From: Actinomyces bowdenii
GTDB lineage: Bacteria; Actinomycetota; Actinomycetes; Actinomycetales; Actinomycetaceae
NCBI RefSeq assembly: GCF_017592395.1
Contig: NZ_JAGFOU010000016.1
Coordinates: 19,949-83,948 of the forward strand
Reading direction: 5' to 3'
Length of the DNA: 64,000 nucleotides
The notes beneath the pieces were generated by a model. That model had not been told where the DNA came from and did no database searches. It saw only the letters and a program-made list of their open reading frames with translations. Positions 44,375 to 53,496 of this stretch are shown here, piece after piece (within the stretch, counting starts at the first letter, position 1; every line of letters begins with the position of its first letter). The translations under genes and the position numbers were made by a program.

Positions 44375-44850
44375 ATGGGGGATATCGACCCGGCGCATCT
44401 TGAGGCACTCAATGCCGGGACGGCGCCTGCGCGCACGCTCACCGAGGCACTGACCAGAGGCCAGTCCCTGCTGCTGCGCGCCGTTGTGTCCGAGGCTGAC
44501 GATGACCTTCTCGCCGAGGCCGACCGCGCCCAGACCCTGGGCATCCTCAAGCGTATGGCGCACCTCGGAGCAGCCTTGGCTGATCGCCCCGAGGCCGTCG
44601 AGGTGGAGCGGCTGGCCTCCCACCCCAGTGACACCGTGCGGGGGTGGGCCTGCTTCCTCATCGCCGTGCGCCGACCCCTCTCGCTACGTGCAGGACTCAG
44701 TGGCCAACTGGATCAACGACGCCGCCAGGACCCGCCTCGATTGGGCCCTCGACCTGTGCCGCCGATGGACGGCCGCCCGTGAGAGCCCGGCCACCGAGCG
44801 CATGGTGAAACGAGCACTGCGATCCGGAGACCTGGCGGCCCAGCGGGAGC
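44375..44850 (+). pseudogene. Frameshifted AlkC-like DNA alkylation-repair (HEAT-repeat) gene
   Basis: The frame from ATG 44375 reads MGDIDPAHLEALNAGTAPAR, then TLTEALTRGQSLLLRAV and later HPSDTVRGWACFLIA, resembling the N-terminal parts of AlkC/AlkD-type DNA glycosylase relatives. Near 44665-44680 the homology moves to the +1 frame, which continues DPSRYVQDSVANWINDAART, then LDWALDLCRRW and MVKRALRSGD, the typical C-terminal repeat of this family. The product is therefore split. The 3' end abuts the convergent MATE gene. The intact family has about 230-370 residues, so internal sequence has also been lost. A sequencing error could explain the shift but not the short length. Confidence 0.65.
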
Positions 44851-46368
44851 TCAGGCCCGCCAGCCGCCGCCCCGGGCGCGCAGGCCCGTGGTCACGGCCC
44901 TGGCCCCCATGAACACCCAGGCGAAGGCCAGCCACAGCGCGGCCAGGCCCCCACCGACCCACCCCTGCCCCACGGCCACCGCCAGGGGCAGGTACACCAC
45001 CAGGGTGAGCAGCCCCGCCCGGGCCAGGTACCGCCCGTCCCCCGCCCCCATGAGCACGCCGTCGAAGAGGTAGACCGCACCGGCAAGCGGCATGGCCGAG
45101 GCCATGATGACCAGCACCGGCGCCGCCAGGGCCCTCACGGACGCATCGGAGGTGAAGACCCATGGCAGCCAAGGGCTCGCCGCCGCCAGGACCAGGCCGA
45201 TGACAGCGCCCGTCCCCACGCCCCAGGCCAGGCTCCGGCGCAGCACCGCATCGATCGGCGCCGCCCCCAGGCCCCCGGGGACGTCGGCCCCAGGACTGGC
45301 GGCCGGATGATCCGGGGCGGCCCGACCGTCCGGCTCGCTCTGCTGCGCCTGCTCAGCGCCCATCCGCCCAGCCTCCCCGGACTCAGCATCCGTCCACCCA
45401 GTGCCGGTCATGCCAGCGTCCCCTGGCCCGGTGCTCGTCTGCTCGGCGTCCGCCTGGCCCAGGGCGGTGCCGATGAGTGCCTGGGCAGCCACCGCCAGGG
45501 CATCGAGGGCGAAGGCGGCGAAGCTCCACAGGGTGAAGGCCACCTGGTGGGCCGCCAGCGGCACCGGCCCCAGCGCGGTGGCGGCCCACACCGTCGCCAC
45601 AATGGCCGCCCGAAGGCTCAACGTGCGCACCAGCAGCGGCAGCCCCTCCACCAGTGAGCCGCTCACCCCGGCCCGGCCCGGCCGCAGGCCCAGGCCCTCG
45701 GCGCGAGCCGCGCGCATCACCGGCGCCACCAGGGCCACCGCCATGAGAGTCTGGGAGATGGCCGTGCCCGCGCCGGAGCCCGCGATCCCCAAGCCGAGCC
45801 CGTAGAGCAGGAAGGCGTTGAGGATCGTGTTGAGCACAGCCCCCGCGCAGGCCACGATGAAGGGCGTGCGCGTATCGAGCAGGCCCCGCAGCACCCCCGT
45901 GGCGGCGAAGACCACGAGCATGCCCGGCAGGCCCGGGGCCGAGGCCCACAGGTAGGCCCTCGCCGCACTGGCCACCTCGCCCTCGGCCCCCATCACTGCC
46001 ACGATCCCCGAGGCGCCCGCGCCCAGGACCACGGCGGCCCCCAGACCCAGGAGCAGGGCCAGCCACACCCCGTCCACGCCGGCGCGCAGCCCCTGACGGC
46101 GGCGCCCCGCCCCGAAGAGCCGCGCCGTCGTCGCCGTCGTGGAGTAGGCCAGGAAGACGAAGAGCCCCACGGCCGTGGTCAGGATCGTCGAGGCCAGGGA
46201 CAGGCCCGCCAGGCTCGTGGCCCCCAGGTGCCCGACCATCGCCGAGTCGATGAGGACGAAGAGCGGCTCAGCCACCAGGGCGCCCAGGGCGGGCAGTGCC
46301 AGGGACAGGATGCGGCGGTTGAGGCCGGGGGCTGAGTCGGGGCCGGTGCGGCGAGCGGTGAGGGGCAC
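44851..46368 (-). CDS. MATE-family multidrug exporter
   Basis: Membrane antiporter of about 505 residues with 12 predicted helices in two MatE domains (about 15-230 and 270-480). Landmarks are LSLALPALGALVAEPLFVLIDSAMVGHLG at the start (about residues 13-41), LLDTRTPFIVACAGAVLNTILNAFLLYG near 150, and the later AAHQVAFTLWSF. A hydrophilic 70-residue insertion rich in Gly, Asp and Glu lies between the halves and is longer than usual. The GTG at 46368 is chosen because the frame further upstream (to 46725) has no membrane character; its ribosome-binding site is weak. The family exports cationic drugs or metabolites with Na+ or H+ coupling; the substrate here is unknown. Confidence 0.85.
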   Translation of the reverse strand: MPLTARRTGPDSAPGLNRRILSLALPALGALVAEPLFVLIDSAMVGHLGATSLAGLSLASTILTTAVGLFVFLAYSTTATTARLFGAGRRRQGLRAGVDGVWLALLLGLGAAVVLGAGASGIVAVMGAEGEVASAARAYLWASAPGLPGMLVVFAATGVLRGLLDTRTPFIVACAGAVLNTILNAFLLYGLGLGIAGSGAGTAISQTLMAVALVAPVMRAARAEGLGLRPGRAGVSGSLVEGLPLLVRTLSLRAAIVATVWAATALGPVPLAAHQVAFTLWSFAAFALDALAVAAQALIGTALGQADAEQTSTGPGDAGMTGTGWTDAESGEAGRMGAEQAQQSEPDGRAAPDHPAASPGADVPGGLGAAPIDAVLRRSLAWGVGTGAVIGLVLAAASPWLPWVFTSDASVRALAAPVLVIMASAMPLAGAVYLFDGVLMGAGDGRYLARAGLLTLVVYLPLAVAVGQGWVGGGLAALWLAFAWVFMGARAVTTGLRARGGGWRA

Positions 46369-46697
46369 GCCCCTATTGTCGGGCCCCGGGCGGTCGCAGC
46401 CGCCCCGGTGCGGCCACGGCGGGGCGACGGCGATGCGCACGCCGGGGATGCAGCCGGGGCCGGCGCCGTGGAGGCGGAGGGCGAGGGCCGGGGCGCTGAG
46501 GCACCGCGCGGGCGGGTGCCGCCTGTGGATCCCCTCAAGTGAGCCGGCGGGGCCGCACCAGTTGAACCTGGGAGCATGCTGCAAGCATGCGGCAAAGCGG
46601 CTGACGCCAATAAGAGAGTACGAGCCTGGGGAAAACCTCTGCCAATGAGGCTGTGGGACTCCCACAAACATCGCGGACCTCAAGTCCAGAATCACCT

Positions 46698-46726
46698 TTG
46701 TCCACAGAGATACACACTTATCCACA
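46698..46726. promoter_or_regulatory. Two DnaA boxes upstream of dnaB
   Basis: TTGTCCACA (46698-46706) and TTATCCACA (46718-46726) are exact DnaA-box sequences in the same orientation 20 bases apart, in an AT-richer stretch. Weaker TCCACA-containing copies occur near 46523 (reverse), 46856 and 46888. The gap 46369-47094 otherwise contains no gene. Confidence 0.7.
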
Positions 46727-47094
46727 GATCCAAGTTGTGATCCGGTGGGAACTTCCTATGGATTGCCTGACGGCACTTTTCCTTGGGATGTCAACGTTCT
46801 TCTGTCTGTTCAGGCGCTGTTCAGGAGGGTCGTGCACACCTGCGCCCACAGGTCACCGCCCATCCTCCACAGGGCCGGGGGCGGAGTCCACAGGCGCTCC
46901 TGAGATATCCCCAGCCCTCATCGGCGGAGCGTTTGCGAGGCGCTGCTGCAGCCGCTATGGTCACGCGCGCGCAACGCCCGCCAGCTGCTCATCGGCTGCC
47001 CGCCGGCTGCCCGTCAGCGGCGCCCCAGCGGCCTGCCGCCGGGACGGCGCGGGCAGCGCGGCGGCTGCGCACGGGACGTGAGGAGGGCTCCGGG

Positions 47095-48519
47095 ATGGAC
47101 GACAGGGACGGCAGGGACCAGGGAGAGGGTGGAGCCCCGGTTGCCCGCTACGAGGCCTACGACGGGGCCTTCGACCGCCTGCCGCCCCAGGACCTCGACG
47201 CCGAGATGGCCACCCTGGGGGGCATGCTGCTGAGCAAGGAGGCCATCACCGACGTCATCGACGTCCTGCGCGGCCCCGAGTTCTACCGCTCCGCCCACGA
47301 GTCGATCTTCAACGCCGTCGTCGACATCTACAACCGCTCCGAGCCCGCCGACCCGCTCATCGTCGCCGACGAGCTCGCCCGGCGCGGGGAGCTCGAGCGC
47401 ATCGGGGGAGCCCCCTACCTGGCCTCCCTCATGGCCACCGTCCCCACCGCCGCCAACGCCGGCTACTACGCGCGCATCGTCAAGGACAAGGCCCTCATGC
47501 GCGGACTGGTCCAGGCCGGCACCCGCATCACCCAGTTGGGCTACTCCACCGACGCCGGGGACATCGCCAACCTCGTGACCCTGGCCGAGGCCGAGGTCTA
47601 CGCCGTGGCCCACCACGAGGGGGAGAAGGAGGACTACATCCCGGTCGCCGAGCTCCTCAACGAGGCCAACCTGGAGATCGAGGCCGCCCAGAACCGGGAC
47701 AACGGCGCCATGACCGGCGTGCCCACCGACTTCCTGGAGCTCGACGAGCTCACCGGCGGCCTGCACGCGGGCCAGATGATCATCGTGGCCGCCCGCCCCG
47801 CCATGGGCAAGTCCACCCTGGCCGTCGACTTCTGCCGCGCCGCCTCCATCCACCACGGCATCGCCAGCTGCTACTTCTCCCTGGAGATGGGCCGCATGGA
47901 GCTGATGATGCGCATCCTGGCCGCCGAGTCCGGGGTGGACATGAACAAGCTGCGCGGCTCGCGCCAGATGGAGGACCGGGACTGGACCGATGTGGCCCTG
48001 GCCTACAACCCGGTGTCCAACGCCCCCCTGTTCATCGACGACTCCCCCAACCTCACCATGCCCGAGATCCGCTCCAAGGCCCTGCGCATGAAGCAGCAGC
48101 ACCACCTGGGCCTCATGGTCATCGACTACCTCCAGCTGATGAGCTCGGGCAAGCGGGTGGAGTCGCGCCAGCAGGAGGTCTCGGAGTTCTCCCGCTCCCT
48201 CAAGCTGCTGGCCAAGGAGCTGGAGATCCCGGTCATCGCCGTCGCCCAGCTCAACCGCGGGCCCGAGCAGCGCACCGGCAACAAGCCCCAGATGAGCGAC
48301 CTGCGCGAGTCCGGCTCCCTGGAGCAGGACGCCGACATCATCATGCTGCTGCACCGCCCCGAGTACTACAGCCCCGAGGAGCGCCCCGGGGAGGCCGACA
48401 TCATCGTGGCCAAGCACCGCAACGGCCAGACCCGCACCATTCCCGTGGCCTTCCAGGGGCACCTGTCGCGCTTCGCCAACATGGCGCGCGACATCACCCC
48501 CGAGCCCGCCTACGAGTAG
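47095..48519 (+). CDS. dnaB: Replicative DNA helicase
   Basis: Hexameric 5'-3' helicase of the replication fork, 474 residues. The N-terminal primase-binding helical domain spans about 25-130 (PPQDLDAEMATLGGMLLS at its start). The RecA-like motor has Walker A ARPAMGKST near 240 and Walker B LMVIDYLQLM near 343. Further DnaB motifs are QLNRGPEQRTGNKPQMSDLRESG (about 385-407) and HRNGQTRTIPVAF. No intein interrupts it. ATG 47095 is preceded by AGGAGG at eight bases; upstream in-frame sequence is not conserved-looking. It is normally the neighbour of rplI, so the genes between are an insertion or rearrangement. Confidence 0.97.
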   Translation: MDDRDGRDQGEGGAPVARYEAYDGAFDRLPPQDLDAEMATLGGMLLSKEAITDVIDVLRGPEFYRSAHESIFNAVVDIYNRSEPADPLIVADELARRGELERIGGAPYLASLMATVPTAANAGYYARIVKDKALMRGLVQAGTRITQLGYSTDAGDIANLVTLAEAEVYAVAHHEGEKEDYIPVAELLNEANLEIEAAQNRDNGAMTGVPTDFLELDELTGGLHAGQMIIVAARPAMGKSTLAVDFCRAASIHHGIASCYFSLEMGRMELMMRILAAESGVDMNKLRGSRQMEDRDWTDVALAYNPVSNAPLFIDDSPNLTMPEIRSKALRMKQQHHLGLMVIDYLQLMSSGKRVESRQQEVSEFSRSLKLLAKELEIPVIAVAQLNRGPEQRTGNKPQMSDLRESGSLEQDADIIMLLHRPEYYSPEERPGEADIIVAKHRNGQTRTIPVAFQGHLSRFANMARDITPEPAYE

Positions 48520-48523
48520 AGCG

Positions 48524-48553
48524 GCGGAGCGAGGGGCCGGCCCCTCGCTCCGC
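48524..48553. terminator. Bidirectional terminator between dnaB and the permease
   Basis: A perfect 30-base palindrome (GCGGAGCGAGGGGCC arm) lies four bases after the dnaB stop and five bases from the convergent permease stop. Confidence 0.78.
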
Positions 48554-48558
48554 GAGGC

Positions 48559-50070
48559 CTACTCCTGGACGTCGGAGGCCGACAGGTCGATGCGCTGGAG
48601 CGGGATGACCCGCGAGCCGCGAGCCAGGCGGTACCCCAGCCACAGGACCAGGGTGATGGGCAGGCCCACATAGGCCACCAGCAGCCCGTACCAGGTGAAG
48701 CCGGCCAGCATCAGGGCGGCCCCCTGGCCCAGGATGACGGCGATGAACACGATGAGCGCGAACCAGGTGCCCGCCGGGAAGAGCCAGGCCCTGTAGGGCA
48801 GCTCGGCCGCTGCGTGGCCCTGGACCCGCCAGGCGGCGCGGAAGCGCAGGTGCGCCAGGCACACCCCCACCCACACGATGAAGCCCGTCAGGCCCGTGGC
48901 GTTGTAGAACCAGGTGTAGGCCACCGAGTCCCCCACCAGGGAGGACAGGAAGCCCAGCATCGAGACCGCCACCGTGGCCAGGACCGCCCACACCGGCACC
49001 CCGTGGGCCGAGACCCGGCTGCACACGCGCGGCGCCCGGCCTGCGCAGGCCATGGAGTACAGCAGGCGCGAGGCCACGTAGAGGGCGGAGTTGCCCGCCG
49101 AGAGCACCGAGGTCAGCACGACGGTGTTCATGAGGGCCGCCGCCAGGGCCAGCCCGGCCCGCTCGAAGACGATGGTGAAGGGGCTGGCGGCGATGTTGTC
49201 CTCCGAGGCGCTCAGGAGGTTGGGGTCGGTGTAGGCCACCAGGGTGGAGACCACGGCGATGGCGCCGATGTAGAACAGCATGATGCGCACGAACACCGAG
49301 TTGATCGCCCGGGGCATCGTCCTGCGCGGGTCCTCCGCCTCCCCGGCGGCCACCGCGGCGGACTCCACGCCGATGAAGGAGAAGCCCGCTGCCATGAGCA
49401 CCGAGAAGGTGCCGGCCGCGCCGCCCACGAAGGGCGCCTCCCCCCGCGTCCAGTTGGAGTAGCCGGTCTCGTGGCCGCCGATGATGCCCACGATCATCGC
49501 CACGCCCACGATGAGGAAGACGATGATGGTGATGACCTTGATCCCGGCGAACCAGAACTCCGACTCCCCGAAGATGCGTGCCGAGAAGAGGTTGAGGACC
49601 AGGATGATGGTCAGGAACAGCGTGCTCCACAGCCAGGAGGGCGAGTCGGGGAACCAGTACTTCATGATGATGGCGCTGGCCACGAGCTCGACGGCGATCG
49701 TCATGGCGCAGGAGTACCAGTACATCCAGCCCACGGTGAAGCCCAGGGCCGGCTCCACGTAGGAGCCCGCATAGGTCTCGAAGGCCCCCGCCACGGGCCG
49801 GTGGGTGACCATCTCGCCCAGGGCGCCCATCATGAAGAAGATGGCCAGGCCGATGATCCCGTAGGACAGGACCGCCCCTCCGGGGCCCGCCGCGGAGATG
49901 GACTGGCCCGTGCCCACGAACAGGCCCGTGCCGATCGCACCGCCGATGGCGATGAGGTTGACGTGGCGGATCTTGAGGTTGCGGTGCAGGCAGCCCGACT
50001 CCTCGGAGGCACTGGTGGGGCCCGAGCCCGCGGCGCCGTGCTCAGAGGCGGTGGGGGTCGGCGTATTCAT
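48559..50070 (-). CDS. Amino-acid permease of the APC superfamily
   Basis: Membrane transporter of 503 residues with 12 helices. The N-terminal block LKIRHVNLIAIGGAIGTGLF near residue 32 and GPGGAVLSYGIIGLAIFFMMGALGEM (about 62-87) are the consensus of the bacterial amino-acid transporter family (LysP, AroP, GabP). EDPRRTMPRAINSVFVRI near residue 245 is also typical. It is divergent from a dimethylarginine hydrolase gene, so arginine, citrulline or methylarginine uptake is a reasonable guess, though close relatives carry several amino acids. A terminator separates it from dnaB. Confidence 0.9.
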   Translation of the reverse strand: MNTPTPTASEHGAAGSGPTSASEESGCLHRNLKIRHVNLIAIGGAIGTGLFVGTGQSISAAGPGGAVLSYGIIGLAIFFMMGALGEMVTHRPVAGAFETYAGSYVEPALGFTVGWMYWYSCAMTIAVELVASAIIMKYWFPDSPSWLWSTLFLTIILVLNLFSARIFGESEFWFAGIKVITIIVFLIVGVAMIVGIIGGHETGYSNWTRGEAPFVGGAAGTFSVLMAAGFSFIGVESAAVAAGEAEDPRRTMPRAINSVFVRIMLFYIGAIAVVSTLVAYTDPNLLSASEDNIAASPFTIVFERAGLALAAALMNTVVLTSVLSAGNSALYVASRLLYSMACAGRAPRVCSRVSAHGVPVWAVLATVAVSMLGFLSSLVGDSVAYTWFYNATGLTGFIVWVGVCLAHLRFRAAWRVQGHAAAELPYRAWLFPAGTWFALIVFIAVILGQGAALMLAGFTWYGLLVAYVGLPITLVLWLGYRLARGSRVIPLQRIDLSASDVQE

Positions 50071-50079
50071 AGAGCCTCC

Positions 50080-50150
50080 TCATCGAGTACATCAGGTATC
50101 CTCCAAGGATGCAGTGGCCTGCATGAGGATTCATACCAGGTGAGTTTTCT
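50080..50150. promoter_or_regulatory. Possible ArgR-like operator region
   Basis: The divergent intergenic region contains ATGCA-N6-TGCAT and nearby GATTCATACC/GGTATCC sequences that form a loose inverted repeat and resemble ARG-box elements. The link rests on the neighbouring arginine-related enzyme; the match is weak. Confidence 0.3.
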
Positions 50151-50211
50151 ACCACACCCGGCCTGGTACCGCGAAGGCCACGAGGAGCCCAACGGAAAGG
50201 AAGAGGTCTCG

Positions 50212-50988
50212 ATGGAGAGCGTGGAGAGGAAGAAGGCGCTGGTGCGCAGGCCCGGCCCGCGGCTGGCGGAGGGCCTGGTCACCCATATCGAGCGCACGGA
50301 GGTGGACCTGGAGCTGGCCCAGCGCCAGTGGCGGGACTACGTCGCGGCGCTGGGCGAGGCGGGGTGGGAGACCATCGAGGTCGACCCGGCCCCCGACTGC
50401 CCCGACGCCGTCTTCGTCGAGGACGCCGTCGTCGTCTACGGCAGCACCGCCGTCATCACCCGGCCGGGGGCCGACGAGCGCAAGCCCGAGGTGGAGGCGG
50501 CCGAGGAGGCCGTGCGCGCTCAGGGCTACACGATCAGGCGCATCGAGGCGCCCGGGACGCTCGACGGCGGGGATGTGCTGAAGTTCGGCGGCACCGTGTG
50601 GGTGGGCCAGGGCGGGCGCACCAATGCCGAGGGGGTGCGCCAGCTCGCCGAGCACCTGGCCGCCGAGGGGGCCACCACCATCGCGGTGCCCCTGACCAAG
50701 GTGCTCCACCTGAAGTCGGCGGTCACCGCCCTGCCCGACGGCACGGTCATCGGCTATGAGCCCCTCGTGGACGACCCGGGCGTGTGGGAGCGCTTCCTGG
50801 CCGTTCCCGAGGAGTCGGGGGCGCATGTGGTGCTGCTGGGCGGCAACCGGATCCTCATGGCCGCCGACGCGCCGCGCTCGGCCCAGCTCTTCCGGGACCG
50901 CGGCTACGAGGTCACCGAGGTCGACATCTCCGAGTTCGAGAAGCTCGAGGGCTGCGTGACCTGCCTGTCGGTGCGCCTGCGCGGCTGA
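50212..50988 (+). CDS. Dimethylarginine dimethylaminohydrolase (DDAH)
   Basis: Cytosolic hydrolase of 258 residues in the amidinotransferase (pentein) fold, converting N-omega-methylated arginines to citrulline and an amine. The acidic active-site region PDAVFVEDAVVV near residue 65, the catalytic His in LHLKSAVT near 165, and the catalytic Cys251 in GCVTCLS at the C-terminus form the family set. APGTLDGGDVL is also conserved. The family cannot always be separated from small arginine deiminase-like enzymes, but the length and CVTCLS favour DDAH. Start ATG 50212 follows GGAAGAGG. It is divergent from the amino-acid permease. Confidence 0.87.
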   Translation: MESVERKKALVRRPGPRLAEGLVTHIERTEVDLELAQRQWRDYVAALGEAGWETIEVDPAPDCPDAVFVEDAVVVYGSTAVITRPGADERKPEVEAAEEAVRAQGYTIRRIEAPGTLDGGDVLKFGGTVWVGQGGRTNAEGVRQLAEHLAAEGATTIAVPLTKVLHLKSAVTALPDGTVIGYEPLVDDPGVWERFLAVPEESGAHVVLLGGNRILMAADAPRSAQLFRDRGYEVTEVDISEFEKLEGCVTCLSVRLRG

Positions 50989-50998
50989 GCGGGGCTCG

Positions 50999-51028
50999 GG
51001 CAGGGGCGGTCCCGGGACCGCCCCTGCC
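50999..51028. terminator. Bidirectional terminator
   Basis: A perfect 30-base palindrome (GGCAGGGGCGGTCCC arm) lies 10 bases after the DDAH stop and 44 bases from the convergent kinase stop. Confidence 0.78.
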
Positions 51029-51072
51029 GGGGCCGGTGGGGGCGGCGAGTCAGGTCGTCGGCCAGCGGGGCC

Positions 51073-51879
51073 TCAGGACTGCTGGTAGCCGCCCTGGTAG
51101 ACGTAGGGGAAGGGGATGTTGCCGCGCAGGCCGTGCTCGATGGAGGAGGCGACGACCTCCTTGGCCCTCACGGCGGCCTCCAGGGGCGTGGCGCCCTTGG
51201 CGAGCTCGGCGGTCACGGCGGCGGCCAGGGTGCAGCCCGCGCCGTGGACGCGCTCGTCCCCCACGGCCGGCACCTCCAGGACCTCCAAGGTGGCGCCGTC
51301 GTAGAAGACATCGAGGGCGGTGCCCGTGCCCAGGCTCGGGCCGGCCTTGGCCAGGACATTGGGCACGCCCTGGTCGTGGATGCGCCTGGCGGCGTCCTTG
51401 AGCTGGTCCACCGTGGTGATCTCCTCCATGCCCGCCAGCGTGGCCGCCTCGAAGAGGTTGGGGGTGGTCATGGTGGCGCGGGGCAGGATCCGGGAGCGCA
51501 GGGCGTTGTCCACCTCCAGGGCGCCGGCGAACTCCTGGCCCTTGCAGATGAGCACCGGGTCGAGGACCACGATGGGGAAGTCGTGCTCCTTCAGGGCCGC
51601 CTCCACCACCTCGATCGTGGCGGCGGTGCCGAGCATGCCGATCTTGACGGCGTCGATCCGCGAGTGGACGGTGGCGCAGGTCTCGATCTGGTCGGCGATG
51701 ACGTCGGGGTCCACCGGGACGAAGCGGTGATTCCAGGCGTCCTTGGGGTCCATGGACACGATGCAGGTCAGGGCCGTGCAGCCGAAGACACCGAGTTGGT
51801 GGAAGGTCTTGAGGTCGGTCTGGGCCCCGGCGCCGCCGGAGGCCTCGGAGCCCGCGATGGCCAGTGCGATACGAGTCAT
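51073..51879 (-). CDS. Pyridoxine / hydroxymethylpyrimidine kinase (ThiD-PdxK family)
   Basis: Ribokinase-fold enzyme of 268 residues that phosphorylates pyridoxine-type vitamers or HMP. The N-terminal IALAIAGSEASGGAGAQTDLKTF (about 4-26) is the substrate-binding signature. DPVLICKGQEF and TPNLFEAATLAG are conserved, and the anion-hole motif reads GDERVHGAGCTLAAAV, with the HGxGC form of the Bacillus-type PdxK/ThiD group. It stands alone, without thiamin genes, which favours a pyridoxal-salvage role as pdxK. The start at 51879 is chosen because it begins exactly at the conserved first strand; a longer frame is Gly/Arg-rich and unlike the family. Confidence 0.85.
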   Translation of the reverse strand: MTRIALAIAGSEASGGAGAQTDLKTFHQLGVFGCTALTCIVSMDPKDAWNHRFVPVDPDVIADQIETCATVHSRIDAVKIGMLGTAATIEVVEAALKEHDFPIVVLDPVLICKGQEFAGALEVDNALRSRILPRATMTTPNLFEAATLAGMEEITTVDQLKDAARRIHDQGVPNVLAKAGPSLGTGTALDVFYDGATLEVLEVPAVGDERVHGAGCTLAAAVTAELAKGATPLEAAVRAKEVVASSIEHGLRGNIPFPYVYQGGYQQS

Positions 51880-51938
51880 GCCCCTAGCGTGCACCCGCCC
51901 GGCCCCTGCGGCCAACTCCTGCCTGCCGCTCTGCCGGC

Positions 51939-52139
51939 CCTGCACATCTTCGGGTGCCCTATCGGTGGAGGAACCGCGGAATCACGCCATCGTGCCGTGC
52001 TGATCCAGGCATTCCAGGGCCCAAGATGTGCAACGGCAGTCGCGTTGCACATCTTCAGGCGCTCGTGGTGCGGTGGCGGATTCCAGATCCGCGGGATCCT
52101 GCGGGTGCGCGGCGGGGCGGGCCGGTGAAGATGTGCAGC
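51939..52139. repeat. Second tandem pair of elements with GTTGCACATCTTC-type inverted ends
   Basis: Element 51939-52034 has ends CCTGCACATCTTC and AAGATGTGCAAC; element 52044-52139 has ends GTTGCACATCTTC and GAAGATGTGCAGC. The ends match those at 28524-28702, but the interiors are unrelated to them and to each other. The pair fills the gap between the kinase start and the Fic gene's stop. Confidence 0.78.
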
Positions 52140-52142
52140 CGG

Positions 52143-53495
52143 TCAGGCGCCGATGCGATCGGGAAGGTCGGCGACTGGGTACCAGACGACGCGACGGCCC
52201 TGCTTGGCGGAGGTGAGCAGCCCGCGCGCCTCAAGGTCCTGGAGGTCGGTGCGGGCGGTCTGGGTGGACACGCCGTGGGTGCGCTGATGCCCGGCCACCG
52301 TCGCCGAGGCCCCGGGATCGCGCAGGAAGGACTCGATGAGGCTGACCTGACGGTGGTTGAGCTCCAGGTCCCGCAGTCGGCGACTCGCCTGCGAGACCTG
52401 CCCAGACTTGCGTGTGAGGTAGGCGCTGAGCTCATCGATGGACCGGGAGATGATCTCCGCCTGGTAGAGGAAGAAATGGGTGAGGTCTCCTTCGTCGTAC
52501 TCGGTGTGGAGGAAGGATCGTGCGTATTCCGCTGGTGCTCGCCGCAGCAATCTGGAGATGGAGAGGTACTCGGTGAGGAAGAACCCCTGGCGCAGCATCG
52601 ACCAGTAGAAGACCGCCCGGGAGGTGCGCCCGTTGCCGTCGGCGAAGTAGTGGTCGTGGCCCATCATGAAGTGGAGTGTGATGGCGCGCAGCAGCGGGGG
52701 CATGTACGGCTGCCCACTGCCTGGGGAGTCCGATGAGTTGGCGAATGCGCACAGGATCCTCATGCGCTCGGGCAGCTCCTCGGCGGGTGGCGGCACATGG
52801 AGCACCTGCTCACCACGGGAGGTGATCCGGCCCCCGTAGATACGCACGCGGTCCTCTCCGGGGCGCTGGATGCGCCCGGCGTCGTCGGGGTCATCGAGGG
52901 TGCCCTGGGTGACCTGGCGATGGATCTGGCAGATGAGCTCCGGCGTCAGGGGGGCGTCGCGCAAGGCGGGAATATTCTGCATCGCCTCGTAGTTGTTGAG
53001 GATCATCTGCTCGCTGCGATCGCGGGGGCGGCGGTTCTCGCGCAGCATTCGCTTGGCCTCCACGCGGGAGGTCGAGGCCCCCTCCAGCTGGGAGGAGGTG
53101 ATGGCCTCCTCGATGAGTGAGGAGATGAGGTAACGGTCGCGACTGGCGGGATTGGCGATGGGCTCAGGCATCTGGATCTGGCCGCTGGCACGTGAGGAGG
53201 CGTCATCGATGAGCCTGAGAAGGGGGTCGGGGAGGTTGTAGGTCAATGGGGTCCCGTCGCTCAGGGTGAAGGGGGTGGTGCGGGCGGCCTGCATGCGGCG
53301 GCCGCGCACGGCCAGCCACCACTCCTGGCGGGTGAAGCCCGCGGGCGGCTCATGGCGGAGGAACCACTCCCAAGGGTGGTAGTCGGGGTCCAAGGAGAGG
53401 CGCGGGTCGCTCAGGATCGCCAGGAGGTGGGAGTCCTGGGTCGTGGTGGTGAGGAGCTCGGCGTACGGCTTGGGTGGCGGGACCGGTGTCTTCAT
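52143..53495 (-). CDS. Fic-domain AMPylase with built-in inhibitory helix and C-terminal winged helix
   Basis: Protein of 450 residues. The Fic motif reads HYFADGNGRTSR at about 282-293; Tyr replaces the usual Pro, but His and the GNGR loop are kept, so AMP transfer should be possible. An N-terminal inhibitory motif SxxxEG is present as SSQLEG at about 134-139, making it a class II, self-inhibited Fic protein without a separate antitoxin. The C-terminal 60 residues (SLIESFLRDPGASATVAGHQ and after) look like a winged helix that could bind DNA. ATG 53495 is preferred to an upstream TTG because GAGGG precedes it. Striking palindromes at 53497-53563 cover its promoter. The target protein is unknown. 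Confidence 0.88.
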   Translation of the reverse strand: MKTPVPPPKPYAELLTTTTQDSHLLAILSDPRLSLDPDYHPWEWFLRHEPPAGFTRQEWWLAVRGRRMQAARTTPFTLSDGTPLTYNLPDPLLRLIDDASSRASGQIQMPEPIANPASRDRYLISSLIEEAITSSQLEGASTSRVEAKRMLRENRRPRDRSEQMILNNYEAMQNIPALRDAPLTPELICQIHRQVTQGTLDDPDDAGRIQRPGEDRVRIYGGRITSRGEQVLHVPPPAEELPERMRILCAFANSSDSPGSGQPYMPPLLRAITLHFMMGHDHYFADGNGRTSRAVFYWSMLRQGFFLTEYLSISRLLRRAPAEYARSFLHTEYDEGDLTHFFLYQAEIISRSIDELSAYLTRKSGQVSQASRRLRDLELNHRQVSLIESFLRDPGASATVAGHQRTHGVSTQTARTDLQDLEARGLLTSAKQGRRVVWYPVADLPDRIGA

Positions 53496-53496
53496 C

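Noticed and set aside
46698..46726. The DnaA boxes as the chromosomal origin
   Set aside because: There are only two strong boxes, no AT-rich unwinding region, and no dnaA, dnaN or rpmH beside them.
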